DNA of 64,000 nucleotides from Chrysaora quinquecirrha (GCA_014526335.1 JACTAT010000021.1:3667437-3731436); one strand, 5' to 3'; positions 25,100 through 35,829 are shown, counted from the first letter of the stretch. A program made the numbers and translations. The notes: generated by a model from the letters alone, not told the origin.

Positions 25100-25460
25100 T
25101 GGAAAGTCACCCATCCAGCCATCCAGGGATCGGATCTAAATGGATCCGCACTCAAACTGGTGCGGATAGGCCTTGCGTTGACACGGAACCTAGTGGATCT
25201 ATGCCCGTTTGGGCCTTCTATCCGTACCCGTTTGGGATCGCTTTTGAAAGTGGTCCCGCCCCGTTTACAAGGGACCGGATCCAAATCGATCTAGACTCAA
25301 ATTGGTTCGGTTAGACATTGTATTTCCCTTGGACCTGTTGGACCCGAGCTTACTTGGTTCTGCTATCCGTACCCGCTTTCAAGTAGTCCCATTTGGATCC
25401 GATCCCAAAAAGGTGTCGTGTAAACTGCAAGGATCGGATTGGATCCAAACGGGTACGGGT
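25100..25460. repeat. GGATCGGATCC-rich dispersed element
   Basis: Inverted and direct phrases TACCCGTTTGGGATC, GGATCCAAACGGGTACGGGT and CGGATCCAAATCGATCTA. A related phrase, GAACGGATCCAATTGGAT, occurs near 61323. Ends undefined. Confidence 0.5.
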
Positions 25461-25689
25461 AGGAATTGACGCTGAAGAAATGCTTATTCGGGGTCGTTTG
25501 GACATTACAGACTGAACTCAGCTTTTTTATCTTCGCTGTTCGTTTCAAAAAAGACAAACGTCTGTGCTTATGTAACCGATCTTCTTTGTGTTCGTGGCAG
25601 TTTTCCTTAAATCGATGTTTCACTGTAGCATTATGTTATTCATTGGTCGCCCTGTGCTGATCGTTAAACGAGGCAAAAATTTTGAAAGC

Positions 25690-26086
25690 TAATAACCGCA
25701 AGATACCCCTCCGCATTACTCCGAATCCACCACATTACTGCAACATAGCCCTCCACATTACTTCACATCCATCACACTACTTCAAGATTGCCCTCGTCAC
25801 TACTACACATCCTCCACGTTACTGCACGCAACATAGCCCTCCACATTACTCCGCATCCACAACATTAGCCATCGACATTAATCCGCATCCATCACATTAC
25901 TGATGATATCCCTTCCCTGTCACTTATGATAGCCGTACACATTGCTGCAACATGGCCCTCCACATCACTGAAAGATAGCCTTCCACATTACTGCACATCA
26001 TCCACATTACTTCAAGATAGCCCTCCACATTACTGCAACATAGCCCTCCACATTACTCCGCATCCACAACATTAGCCCCACGCTAG
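25690..26086. repeat. ACATTACTGCA minisatellite, left part
   Basis: About 23-bp units such as CCCTCCACATTACTGCAACA and its TAG extension. It is interrupted at 26087 by a CACGCTAGCG element. Confidence 0.9.
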
Positions 26087-26377
26087 CGAATCTATAATCA
26101 CTACTGTGGTGGATAATCACTACTGTGGTGGTACTATTTGCATACTGTGGTGGCAGTTTTGGCGTACTGTGGTGGATAATCACTACTTGTGGTGGTTTAC
26201 TATGCTTGCGGTGGTGGCAGTTTTGGCGTACTGTGGTGGATAATCATTACTTGTGGTGGTTTAGTATGCTTGCGGTGGTGGCAGTTTTGGCGTACTGTGG
26301 TGGATAATCACTACTTGTGGTGGTTTACTATGCTTGCGGTGGTGGCAGTTTTGGAGTACTGTGGTGGATAATCACTA
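26087..26377. mobile_element. CACGCTAGCG hairpin family, one-armed copy
   Basis: It starts CACGCTAGCGAATCTATAAT and then carries four to five copies of a ~64-bp unit (GTGGTGGATAATCACTACTT, GTGGTTTACTATGCTTGCGG, CAGTTTTGGCGTACT). The opposite terminus seen at 40255 is absent. It sits inside the ACATTACTGCA array. Confidence 0.8.
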
Positions 26378-27010
26378 CTGCACATCATCCACATTACTTC
26401 AAAATAGCCCTCCACATTACTGCAAGATAGCCCGTCACATTACTGCACACCCTCGACGTTACTTAAAGATAGCCCTCCACCTTACTGCACAATACTGCAA
26501 GATAGCCCCCCACATTACTGCACATCCTCCACATTACTTCAAGATAGCCCTCCACATTACTTCGCATCTTCCACTAACTGATGATAGCCCTTTACGTCAC
26601 TGAAAGATTGTCCTTCACATTACTCCGCTCTGCATCCACCACATAACTGATGATAGCGCTCCACACCACTGCAAGATACCTAGCCCTGTACATTCCTGCT
26701 GATGATGCCCCTTCACATTACTGAAGATGCCCCTCCCCTTTACTGCACTTCCGCAACAATACTGCGCAGGTCATTCCCTAGGATGATGTGATAATGAAGT
26801 ACTTTTACCCTCCACATTACTGAAGATGCCCCTCCCCTGTTCTGCACTTCCTCAACAATACTGCGCAGGTCATTCCCTAGGGTGATGTGATAATGAAGTA
26901 CTTTTACCCTCCAAATTACTGCAAAATTCCCTCCACATTACTGAAGATGCCCCTCTCCTTTACTGCACTTCCTCAACAATACTGCGCAGACATTCCCAAG
27001 GGTAATGTGA
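26378..27010. repeat. ACATTACTGCA minisatellite, right part, with ~105-bp higher-order units
   Basis: The 23-bp array continues. From about 26720 to 27010 a ~105-bp unit with TGCCCCTCCCC, CAACAATACTGCGCAGGTCA and GTGATAATGAAGTACTTTTA is repeated three times. Confidence 0.9.
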
Positions 27011-27499
27011 TAGTGAAATACGACGAGCTGCTCAACGAAGGCTTGGTTTTGCTCCCCCCCCTGTCCCCTTATCTACACAACTTAGAAAAGTCGAGAGATT
27101 TAACAACAATTTCTCGGCCTAGTCAAAAAATCCTACTGCCTAGCTTTTTAATTATCCATGTGAGAATTCGTGCTGTATCTTAAATACAAAATAAACGTAA
27201 AACAGAGATGCGAATTCTAGGGCTCATCTTTATTCGTTTTCTTTCATCATGAAAGCAAACAAATCATAAAGTTTGGAAAATCAATTGGCAAAACCCTTTT
27301 CAGAGATTAGCATCTTCCTTCATCGGCTAACTTCATATGATTTATAAAACGCACTAATTCCCGCGCTCGAGTCAGGGCTTTAATTCGGCCTCGTTTCACA
27401 ATAGCGCACATCAAAGAGAGGATCACGAGCTCAGTCGAGTCAATAACAAACAGTCTGTGTGTCTGTGAATGTCTGAAGCAGATCATTCTGTGTTAGACT

Positions 27500-27690
27500 T
27501 ACTACACGAGTCCTTGTTATCGATTAGACTCTCTACACGAATCTCTAGTTTACGCCCGCCTACTTTGATTTGTCACTCCAACAGACTGAGCAGTTGTAAA
27601 GAACAACAGACTGAACGATTGTAAAGAACAACGACAACAACATCGAGTGAAGTAGTGAGACTTATTTAGTGAGTCTATTCATGGATGCCA
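27500..27690. repeat. Dispersed CTACACGAGTCCTTGTTATC repeat
   Basis: Related phrases occur at 1-20, 280-335 (reverse), 40990-41060, 49811 and 60750: ACGAGTC.TAGTTATCGCTAT, TTGAATTGAATTGCTGGAC and CAACAACAAC. It is an old dispersed family without visible ends. Confidence 0.5.
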
Positions 27691-27869
27691 CCACCTTAAG
27701 TTGTTGTTGTTGTAAAGAGGCCGCTCAGTTGTAGTTTCCATACATACGCATATTATTGCACAGTTGCAGCTGAGCAGAAACATGTTGAATTCGTTGAATA
27801 CTTGTAGCTAAGGAAATTATTCCCAGAATTACCTTCGAAAATCCTTAATAACAAAATGTACTGAAAGGA

Positions 27870-27926
27870 ATGGTGATGATGATGGTGCTGATGATGATGA
27901 TGATGGTGATCATAATAATGATGATA

Positions 27927-27970
<44 letters not shown>

Positions 27971-28004
27971 GATGAAGTTGTTGAGGATGATGATAATGAT
28001 GATA

Positions 28005-28057
<53 letters not shown>

Positions 28058-28082
28058 GATGAAGTTGTTGAGGATGATGATA

Positions 28083-28181
<99 letters not shown>

Positions 28182-28190
28182 ATGATGATT

Positions 28191-28226
<36 letters not shown>

Positions 28227-28235
28227 GTGATGATG
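27870..28235. repeat. (ATG)n array with GAAGATGAAGTTGTTGAGG islands
   Basis: A nearly pure ATG triplet run. The block GAAGATGAAGTTGTTGAGG occurs twice about 100 bp apart. The Met-rich frame is an artefact. Confidence 0.95.
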
Positions 28236-28239
28236 ACGA

Positions 28240-28728
28240 TGACGATGACACTGTCAGTCTGTCAGTGCGGCTGCCATCTTCTGCAGAATCCTCTATTGCT
28301 GAATGTGGCTTTGGTGAAAAAATTCTAATTGCCCAATGCTAAATTAGATGCCACTGATTTAAAATACCTCTGATCAGCCAACACCCATCCGCATTGCCAC
28401 CACTGAAAAAGACGCAAGATATTACCGTCTTTCATCGCTTTCTAAACCACTGTTTGTTGCAATTATGGCGGCCAATTTAAAACCGTTAAACCGCCTTTTT
28501 ATTTTGAATACTTGACGTTACAATCTGTTACAAACACTTTGTATTTTGCTGCCTCCCTGGAATATAGTTGCACCGCAAACCACACCTATCATACCACAAG
28601 AAATGTGTTTTGAAATGCAGTCTAGGCCAAAGACCACCGTCAGATAGTTTCAAATTGAGCGTCGCACCAAGTTCTTTCTTTGAAGCCACAGTCTTGTTAT
28701 TGCAACTTGACTCAGCCTGGCTTAAAAT
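28240..28728. other. Non-coding, no feature recognised
   Basis: No shared repeat or splice-bounded frame. Confidence 0.4.
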
Positions 28729-29486
28729 ATCTAGGGCCCTAGCCAAATGAACTAAACATTTTTCACTGAACATTTGCTGAACATTTTCAGCCTCTTTTTC
28801 ATACAGTCATTTTGGCGCGAAACTCGAGATTTTTATTGAAATCATTGAGAAAGTTGCCGCAAATTATTGAAGTGTACACGCTTTTTTTATAAGGAACCTA
28901 CCTCATAGCCTAGTTCTTAAAGTTCCTTATTTTTGGGCCTCTTTTGAGGCAGTTGTAGTTCAAAAAGTTACTTAGAAGTTCCTTGATTTCAACTGCACAT
29001 ACAGTGGTCTTAACAATAAAAGAGAGACATCTGCATGTGAACAAAGCTCGAGACTACTCAAAGAAACATTGGATGCATGCTTAACGTACAATTTATGTGA
29101 TTTTCGACTGCAAATGAATAGAACGGGTTTTTTAATTCTTGATTGTTTGCAGTGATAAAAATATTCAACAATGAAAAGCTCCTTAGTGATTTTCTCTGTA
29201 GTAGTATAAGTTCTTAAAATTTTCGGGCCTTCTACATGTAGGTTCCTTATAAAAAAGAAAGCGTGTACATCGGATAAATGTTTAGTATTTGTTCTGTTTC
29301 GTGACAAAATGAACTGAACACACTAATGAACAATTTTGGCCGCGGAACATCTTCTACTCCGACCAAACAATCACTGAACAATGTTCAGTGACTGAAGAAG
29401 GAGGCCAAATGAACTGGATTTTTCACTGAACTTATATTTTGGACTATGCTCAATGAAATGTTCAATTCATTTATCCATGGCCTAAG
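28729..29486 (-). mobile_element. CTGAACATTTTC family element, interrupted copy
   Basis: Reverse relative of 55734-56077. Shared words are CACTGAACATTTGCTGAAC, TTCAGCCTCTTTTTCAT, AACTCGAG/ATTTTGGCG and TTTATCCATGGCCTAAG. An AAGGAACC MITE interrupts it at 28877-29265. Confidence 0.75.
28877..29265. mobile_element. AAGGAACC-class MITE, full length, nested
   Basis: 389 bp, TA-CACGCTTTTTTTATAAGGA to TTCCTTATAAAAAAGAAAGC, then GTG-TA. It is near-identical in layout, but inverted, to 37852-38250 (ACATGTAGGTTCCTTATAAA; TTCGACTGCAAATGAATAGA). It sits at a TA in the host element. Confidence 0.85.
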
Positions 29487-29814
29487 ATTTCAGCGCTCAG
29501 AGTTACTTATGAGTTTCTTAAGTCTTTGCACTTCCTCCAAAATTCACCATTGACAACTTAATTTTAAATTTGGCGCCAATTTAACGAGGTCGTATGTTTA
29601 ATCAGCCAGAACCTTTAGCAACAACAACAACCTTGTATTAGGTGCGGTGCGCTCGAATGACATTGTCCGTTCAAGTGTTAGGGTTGCAAGGGTGGTTGGG
29701 ACATGAAGGATTCAACTCAACAGCTAAGTCACTAAACTTTTTTTTCAATAAGCCACTTGACTTTGTGAATTCGTGCAAGAATTCCTGGCAACACGCTCTT
29801 TGCGACTGATAAAG

Positions 29815-30172
29815 TTTCAAAGGTAAAGGTAAAGGTCATGGCTTTTATATAGCGCCGTTATCTATCACTGGACATATTCAGCAGCGCTTTACAACTATTT
29901 ACCCCTTAACTAAGGCCATTTTGTCTTTTTCGGTTTTTTCGCTGTACTTCCTGAAGAGTATACAGTATATCGACTCACATGCAGCCATAAATCCGGCGCT
30001 ACGAAGGTTTTCAGGCAGTCATCACTAAGGCATGCTTGTACCTTGGCGCGGTGTCACAGAGAGGAAGGTATTTACACCTTGTAAATTTGTGCTCCCTAGC
30101 ATGGATTGAACCACAGACCTTGAGTCCAAATGGCACAAGTGCTTACCACTATGCTACGCTGCTCTACAAGGA
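29815..30172 (-). mobile_element. tRNA-derived SINE, minus strand
   Basis: Read on the minus strand, a tRNA-like head near 30172-30100 has GTAGCATAGTGGTAAGCAC (A-box-like) and GTGGTTCAATCC (B-box-like). A body follows with AAAGCGCTGCTGAATATG and ACGGCGCTATATAAAAGCC, ending in a (CCTTTA)n-type tail (seen on + as AAAGGTAAAGGTAAAGG at 29820). The length of ~350 bp, split promoter and tandem tail fit a SINE. Confidence 0.75.
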
Positions 30173-30325
30173 TATCATCAGTACAGTGGAGGATATTCAG
30201 TACTGTAGAGGGATATAATCAGTACAGTACAGTCAGTACTGAAACCCTCCACCGTACTGATGATATCCCTCCACAGTGCTGAATATCCTCCACTGCACTG
30301 CACACCCTCCACTGTACTGCACATA
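30168..30325. repeat. GTACAGTGGAGG array with inverted arms
   Basis: ATCATCAGTACAGTGGAGG and GTACTGATGATATCCCTCC face each other, so the short array is partly palindromic. Units match 13335-14745. Confidence 0.75.
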
Positions 30326-30769
30326 CATTACCCAGGGTGCTTATACATAGTTAGTTAGGCACACACACAACACTTGCTGTCTTCGCAAGGTATTGGTTTC
30401 TGTGCTAAGCACAGGGGGTCCACTGAATAGCCCAGGGCTAATCTAAGCAGTGCGACCGCTGTCCTTCTTCTCTATCTGACCACACCTCGCGATGATTCGA
30501 ACCAAAAAATGGCAGAACTCTAATTGTTTTGCCCAAAATTGCGGGAAAGTCTAATTCTAGACCAACAAAATCGCTTTCAGGCAAAAATTCTAGACCCAAA
30601 ATGGCTTTCAAGGACAAATTCAGACCCAGAAACGCCGTCCGCATACCCCTGTGTCAAAATGTGGTTACTATCCCCTCCCCCGGTCAGTAAAGGCACATTT
30701 CTCGATTGTATGAGTTGCCAATTCTTAAATTTTGGGCTGAGATTTTGTTAAACGTTTTTGTTGAGATAG

Positions 30770-31317
30770 ATTTCTTTATAGTTACATTATACCCCAAGCT
30801 TACCATTGCAAGCTTGTCAGTTACTGTATATTGAAAAGCAAGAAAAGAGCCAAGATAGGAATTTTTAGGGGGTACCAGTTATGCTGTGAGATGCTATATA
30901 CACACTTTTTTTATAAGAATACCTTATTTTTTGCCGAGCCTCGATTATTCTTAAGCTTATTCGATTTTGAGCCTGAAAATATTCTTAAATTATTCTTAAT
31001 CATCAATGTTGTGAATTGGCCTGAAGATCAAGAGAAATAAGTCAAATCTTTGGTCATTTGTTATTTTATATTCAAAACTGCATTTCAAAACAAATACAGT
31101 AGCCTGACAATCACACTTTTTGTACAGTGTAAAAAACGCAGAGAAATAAAAATGATCCTCGTCAAGCTTGAGCCTCAGATTATTCTTAAATAATTCTTAA
31201 ATTTCAGCAATTTTGAGCCTGAATATTCTTATAGGCTGTATTCTTATAAAAAAAGTGTGTAAGCAACTTTGAGGGCTGGGCCAAAAGTTCAGTTGCTTAT
31301 TGAAGAAAAAAAATGTG
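30770..31317. mobile_element. AAGCAACT-class MITE interrupted by an AAGAATAT MITE
   Basis: The left part holds GAAAAGAGCCAAGATAGGAA and TAGGGGGTACCAGTTATG, the reverse complement of the interior of 50584-50829. The right part (31260-31317) is AAGCAACTTTGAGGGCTGGG to GTTGCTTATTGAAG..GTG. Between them sits 30901-31259. Confidence 0.75.
30901..31259. mobile_element. AAGAATAT-class MITE, full length, nested
   Basis: 359 bp, TA-CACACTTTTTTTATAAG to CTTATAAAAAAAGTGTG-TA. The words AAGAATAC, TTATTCTTAAG and GAGCCTGAATATTCTTATA recur as in 46679-47051. Confidence 0.85.
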
Positions 31318-31399
31318 TATTCTCGATTGTAAAAGTTGCCCTTTCCTAACTTCCACTGCAGTTTTACTTTTAAGTCAGATTTCGATGACGAATCGGATG

Positions 31400-31764
31400 C
31401 ACGTTTTTTTTATAAGGAACCTTAACTCTGAGTTGAGGCTGGAGTTCCTTAATTTTTCAACAAATTGAGGCTGAAGTTCGTTATGCTGTTCCTTGTCGTG
31501 AGATATGTTTGAATACTAATTTTCACAGCAAATTCATATAAACTTGCTTCATTTTCTAACTTTAAATATAAATAGAGTCTTTAAGAACGATGGGAAATAC
31601 ATTGTTATTCTGCTATTTTTTTGCACAAATCGTCTTGTTCCTGAAAAAAATTATCCTTAGTTTTTCATCCGAGCCTCGGCAGTTCCTTAAAGTTCCTTAA
31701 TTTTTTGGGAATTTTCAGCCTCGAGTTCCTTATAGAGGTATTCCTTATACATAAAAAGACGTGT
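31400..31764. mobile_element. AAGGAACC-class MITE (GAGTTGAGGCTGGAG subtype)
   Basis: 365 bp, CACGTTTTTTTTATAAGGAA to ATAAAAAGACGTG-TA. At the left end 31414-31420 pairs with 31444-31450 over a 23-nt loop containing GAGTTGAGGCTGGA. Sister copies lie at 3510, 41624 and 47825. Confidence 0.85.
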
Positions 31765-31769
31765 ACAGA

Positions 31770-32335
31770 AAAATTTCAAATTCAATTTCCCCCAACTTCA
31801 AAGAGCAACTGTTCTTCTCTGTATAACAGTGAAAAACAATCAATGTAATCTCTTTTTCAAACTTATGAGTTTTATTCCAGATAAAACAATGTTTTACTGA
31901 TTTAATAACTCGGTCATGTCGCAACATTTATTAAACACACGCTTAATTGGATTAAAAATTGAGGTTTCTTACGAAGCAAGTTAAGCCGTACGAAGAATAA
32001 TTAAGGCCTTGAATAACGATAAAAACTTATTACAAACCATATTTCTTTTCTTTCTTTTATCAAAGTTTCTGACAATCGTCTATTCATACTTTGAACGACA
32101 TTCTTAAATAAGTTTCCATAGTTTAACTATGTATGAGGGTCATATAGATGTCGATAGAACACTGAACGCGCATGTCGTGTTCGCGAAGTTTTCCACGAGA
32201 CAAGTGTGTAGATTTTTGGCGCGAAAATAAGCAGATTTTTGGCGCCAAACTAAACGAAGATTTTTGGCGCGAAAATAAACTTTTTTCTGGGGCGGAAATT
32301 GATGAGTTTAGATGCGAATGCGAGTAGTGTATTTA
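31770..32335. other. Non-coding; TTTTTGGCGCGAAAATAA tandem
   Basis: Around 32213-32285 the phrase ATTTTTGGCGCGAAAATAA repeats three times with small changes. Nothing else is recognised. Confidence 0.45.
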
Positions 32336-32337
32336 AT

Positions 32338-32690
32338 GGACGGGGGGATTCTTGGCTAAATTTTTAGTAGGAGGTCTGCTGCGAGCATATTCAAAGTGGT
32401 AGCTACCGTAGGCTGGACTAATTTCTAACGAGAATGGCACCTTTGGCTATCAACAGAAATGAGTAGGATGAAGTTTGTACCAAAGCTGAAACCATGACAG
32501 TTCCCCACACCAACAATGTCACAAATGATACCCTTCGGCAGATCGAAAGTGCAAAAAAGTATACCCTTGGTTAGACTTAAAGTCTGAACAGGACACCCTT
32601 GAGCGTGGCACATCCCAAGGTCCCTTTTCTGTGGAAGAGCCCCCGTGAAGTAACGACTTTTAGAGAGAAAGCGAGGAGAGGAAATTATTC
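32338..32690. mobile_element. GGATTCTTGGCTAAATTTT / CCCTTGG-CTAGAC family element
   Basis: Shares GGATTCTTGGCTAAATTTTT, GAGCATATTCAAAGTGGTA, GGCTGGACTAATTTCTAAC and ACATCCCAAGGTCCCTTTTC with 47710-48496. Internally it repeats TACCCTTGG-type phrases. Ends uncertain. Confidence 0.6.
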
Positions 32691-32699
32691 TATCAGCAT

Positions 32700-33385
32700 C
32701 GTAAGCAGGGGCATTGGGCACTCGTTGTCACCTTGTCATCCTCAAATCATCTCCATAATCAGTTGCGAATCACTGAATCATCATCAATCATAATCGTCAT
32801 CTTTAAAAAAATGTGCTTCGTCTGTAGAAAGTATTGCCACATTTCACTGTTTTTACACTCATTGAAATTGCAAGTGTTTCTCAAGAGGAAAGATAATTCT
32901 TTAATCCAAAGATGTTTATGTAATTGATACAAATGCATTGAAATACCACATAATAATGGGCAATACCTCAGAAATGCATACTTAACACTTAATTCTTCCG
33001 CATCTAATCCCAGCAAAAGACGTGATTTTTATCAATTAGATTTAAGATACATATATTTTTGTTATATATTATATCATTCTTGTAATTAAATTTCCTTCAT
33101 TGCACATTTTAGTAATCAAGTTAGCTTAGCCATTTAACCTTTTCATTCCATATGGAAATTCACCATTGATAGCTTTTTTGATTCGCTGGACTGCAAATAC
33201 ATGCATACGGTTTGACGTGCAAAGTTAGAATTTTGAAGACTGTAATATATTTACATTCATAGTAGATATTGTATAATACTTGTAATTAAATTTCCTTCAC
33301 TGGAAAATTCTTATTTTCAGTTTGTTGAGCCATTTAACCTTCAATTCTCATTACGTTGATGGCCGATTTTCTTATATTGACACTA
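32700..33385. other. Non-coding, no feature recognised
   Basis: Two similar AT-rich blocks (TTGTAATTAAATTTCCTTCA at 33080 and 33280, each followed by GCCATTTAACCTT) form a loose ~200-bp direct repeat. Confidence 0.45.
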
Positions 33386-33389
33386 GCAT

Positions 33390-33655
33390 CATCATCATGA
33401 CATTATGATCGTCATTATCACCAACGCTGTTCATCATTATCATTATCATTATTGTCATCATCATCCCCATCATTTTGATCACCATCATCATCACTATCAT
33501 CCTCATCATTATCATCATTATCATCATCATCATCTTCATCTTCATCATATCATCATCTTAATCAGGATAATCATAGTCATAATCGTCGTCTTCTTCTTCT
33601 TCATCATTATCATCGTCGTCATCATCATCACCATCATCAACCATCATCATAAGAT
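33390..33655. repeat. (ATC)n array
   Basis: Degenerate ATC/TCATTA triplets. The His-rich frame is an artefact. Confidence 0.9.
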
Positions 33656-33925
33656 CATACAGATTTATGTATAGGCAGTAGCATTCAGATAGCGGTAACA
33701 GTAAAAGAACCAAGATCTTTTACCCGAATTACACGATAATCAACCTGAGGACCAATCCTTAGCCCCCCCCCCCTTAGCCCGTAGACATTGCTAACATTCA
33801 TTCCATGTCGTGAACAACGTTTAAATTGTTGCAACATCGTGAGCAAACATCCTCTTCTAAAATTAAACAATATTTGCAATTTCTTCCACATCTAAGGTCT
33901 CTAAGCAGATTTAATAAAACGAATA

Positions 33926-34205
33926 CACTTTTTTAAACAAGCAACCGCTCAATAAGCAACTAGGGCTGAATTGACCTTAACATTAAGCAACTTGAGGGCT
34001 CAATTGACTTACTGAAAGCAACTAAGAAGTCAAACAACCAAGCTTATATGCCTTCTCGTTATTAGGAAATTGTTTTGTTCTTATGTTTTGCATGTTGAAG
34101 CTCTTTAGATAACGTTTTCCAACATACTGTCTCCCAAAAGACAAGTTGTAGGCCTAACAGATGACGGTTTTGACCCGCCAAATCAAGGGTGGTTGTTCGG
34201 TACAA
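33926..34205. mobile_element. AAGCAACT-class MITE, right end missing
   Basis: TA-CACTTTTTTAAACAAGCAAC, then the same interior as 1055-1445 (AACTAGGGCTGAA; ATTAAGCAACTTGAGGGCTC; TGTAGGCCTAACAGA). It stops after GGGTGGTTGTTCGGTAC, where the 1055 copy continues. Confidence 0.8.
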
Positions 34206-34249
34206 ATAATTTCTTCTTGCTATCCAAACATAAAGAAACTAATTTTTCC

Positions 34250-34615
34250 AAGTAAGAATATTGTTTATTAGAATATTCAGGCTCAGAATCATCCTATTTT
34301 TAAGAATATTGTAAGAATATTGCTCAGCCTCAGGTCCCATATTTGTGTCTCATTTTTCAGCAGATGCCTGTTTTGCAATGTAAGAACGAAACTTCATGAT
34401 TGTTAACAACATTCTTATTGTTATAATAGTTCAATTTTTCTTACGCTCTACCATTTCCTCGTAATGAGATAACTTTTCTTTAAACTATGTTCCCCTGAAA
34501 CCATATCAGGTTTGAAAAATAAGAATACTTTAAGAATATATTCAGGCTCAAAACGAACATTTCTTAAGAATATCGAGGCTGGACAAAATTTATAGTATTC
34601 TTATAAAAAAGAGTG
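34250..34615 (-). mobile_element. AAGAATAT-class MITE, left terminus lost
   Basis: Inverted near-copy of 46679-47051 (ACTATGTTCCCCTGAAACCA; CTTCATGATTGTTAAC). At the right end 34566-34573 pairs with 34595-34602 over a 21-nt loop, then CTTATAAAAAAGAGTG-TA. Confidence 0.85.
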
Positions 34616-34617
34616 TA

Positions 34618-35339
34618 GGCCCTTTGCACACTAGACCTAAAATTCTGCCAAAATTCTACCAAACAGTGGGGCGCATTTGCTAATTATTCAGTTCCGACCA
34701 TAAATTCCTGATGCCCTGAAATAGTCTCTATCAATCATTTCGACTTCTGATGACAGATTTGATAGGGTTCACCGTAACGTCTGAGAAGAATTCTTTCTTT
34801 CTTTCACCCTCAATGCACCATCAACTTGAATTATATTTATTTTGAAATGGCCTATTTTCGACATTTAGTGAATGACATGAATTAAATTTAAGAATCTGAG
34901 TTCTCCGACTTTAGCTCTTCAGAATATTGTTGAATAAAGAACCTTAATGCCGCTTGTTGCATTTGTAAAAGTGAAAAGTTCTAACATATGCAGATAATAC
35001 CAAGATCATTCTTTGCATTCTGCCCTGGCCGCTTTGCTCCAGCAAATAGAAAACGATCATAAAAAAGCATGAAAAACTCTTCATCCGACATCTTGTTTCG
35101 AGAACGAGTGAAAAAAGCAAGAAAATGTCGCTTCAGGTCAAGAAATTAATCCGTGATGACATTTGGCAGAAATAAGGGCAGCTCGGGAGCTGCCCATATT
35201 TAATTAGTCGGCCTGTTTCATCCTTACTAGAATTTATGGATAGTAGAAAATGCAAAAAAGTCCTTGCACACTAGGAAAAAAGGTGTTAATTTGTTAATCC
35301 TTACTAAAATTTGGAAAAGTACTCTAGTGTGCAAAGGCC
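34618..35339. mobile_element. CTTTGCACACTAG TIR element
   Basis: GGCCCTTTGCACACTAG at the left and CTAGTGTGCAAAGGCC at the right, ~720 bp apart, with a third CCTTGCACACTAGG at 35262. It is wedged exactly between two AAG-word MITEs. No open frame is convincing. Confidence 0.65.
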
Positions 35340-35341
35340 CT

Positions 35342-35462
35342 GCACTTGAAAATTTTGATTCTAAGAAACTGCTAAGAAACTTTCAGTACCAAATTTGTCC
35401 CAAAACTAAGTAACTTTGAGTACTGACCAAAAATCTTAGTTTCTTATAAAAAATGAGTGTAT
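35342..35462. mobile_element. AAGAAACT-class MITE, right half only
   Basis: Matches the last ~120 bp of 14042-14421 (AAAATTTTGATTCTAAGAAA; TTTCAGTACCAAATTTGTCC) and ends CTTATAAAAAATGAGTG-TA. One stem word has changed to AAGTAACT. Confidence 0.8.
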
Positions 35463-35610
35463 GTTGCAAGATAGATGGCACAGATAAAACCGTTTGAATC
35501 GTATGTAAATTAACTCTCCAATATCAAATATTTTAATCACAAATTCATCAAATATGAAAAGTTGTTACATTAATTGAATCCTAGTAAGAAATCGCTCAAT
35601 TTGCAGTCAT

Positions 35611-35829
35611 TTATTTGGTTGATTCACCCGTTAGAATTACTGTTAGGTATTTACAATATTGGCCCTTTTGCACTTTGAGATCAGACAGTGAGTACGGATG
35701 ATGTGATGAAATTAAGATCATGTGTTTGGAAGAATCAGCCTTATCCTGAATCTTAGTTTGGTGGGATCTGGTCTTGACTAATGACACAAGCGCAAACACA
35801 TACGCAAGCACAAGGACCTTATGAGCCAT
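35611..35829 (-). CDS. Possible small secreted peptide or first exon, minus strand (doubtful)
   Basis: On the minus strand an ATG near 35829 in the context TCAATGG opens MAHKVLVLAYVFALVSLVKT, a typical signal-peptide shape. About 52 further polar residues, including SSKHMILISSHHPYSLS, follow before a stop at about 35611. A GTAAAT that could act as a splice donor lies inside the frame. I recognise no family. A longer in-frame start adds ten residues (MLLLELSSSS). With no homologue, no repeated structure and no neighbouring exon, this may be chance. Confidence 0.15.
   Translation of the reverse strand: MAHKVLVLAYVFALVSLVKTRSHQTKIQDKADSSKHMILISSHHPYSLSDLKVQKGQYCKYLTVILTGESTK

Noticed and set aside
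26125..26371. Trp/Gly-rich frames repeating [15 protein letters not shown]
   Set aside because: They are the 64-bp unit of the CACGCTAGCG element read through. The same words appear on the opposite strand of the 39585-40255 hairpin, as expected for a palindrome.
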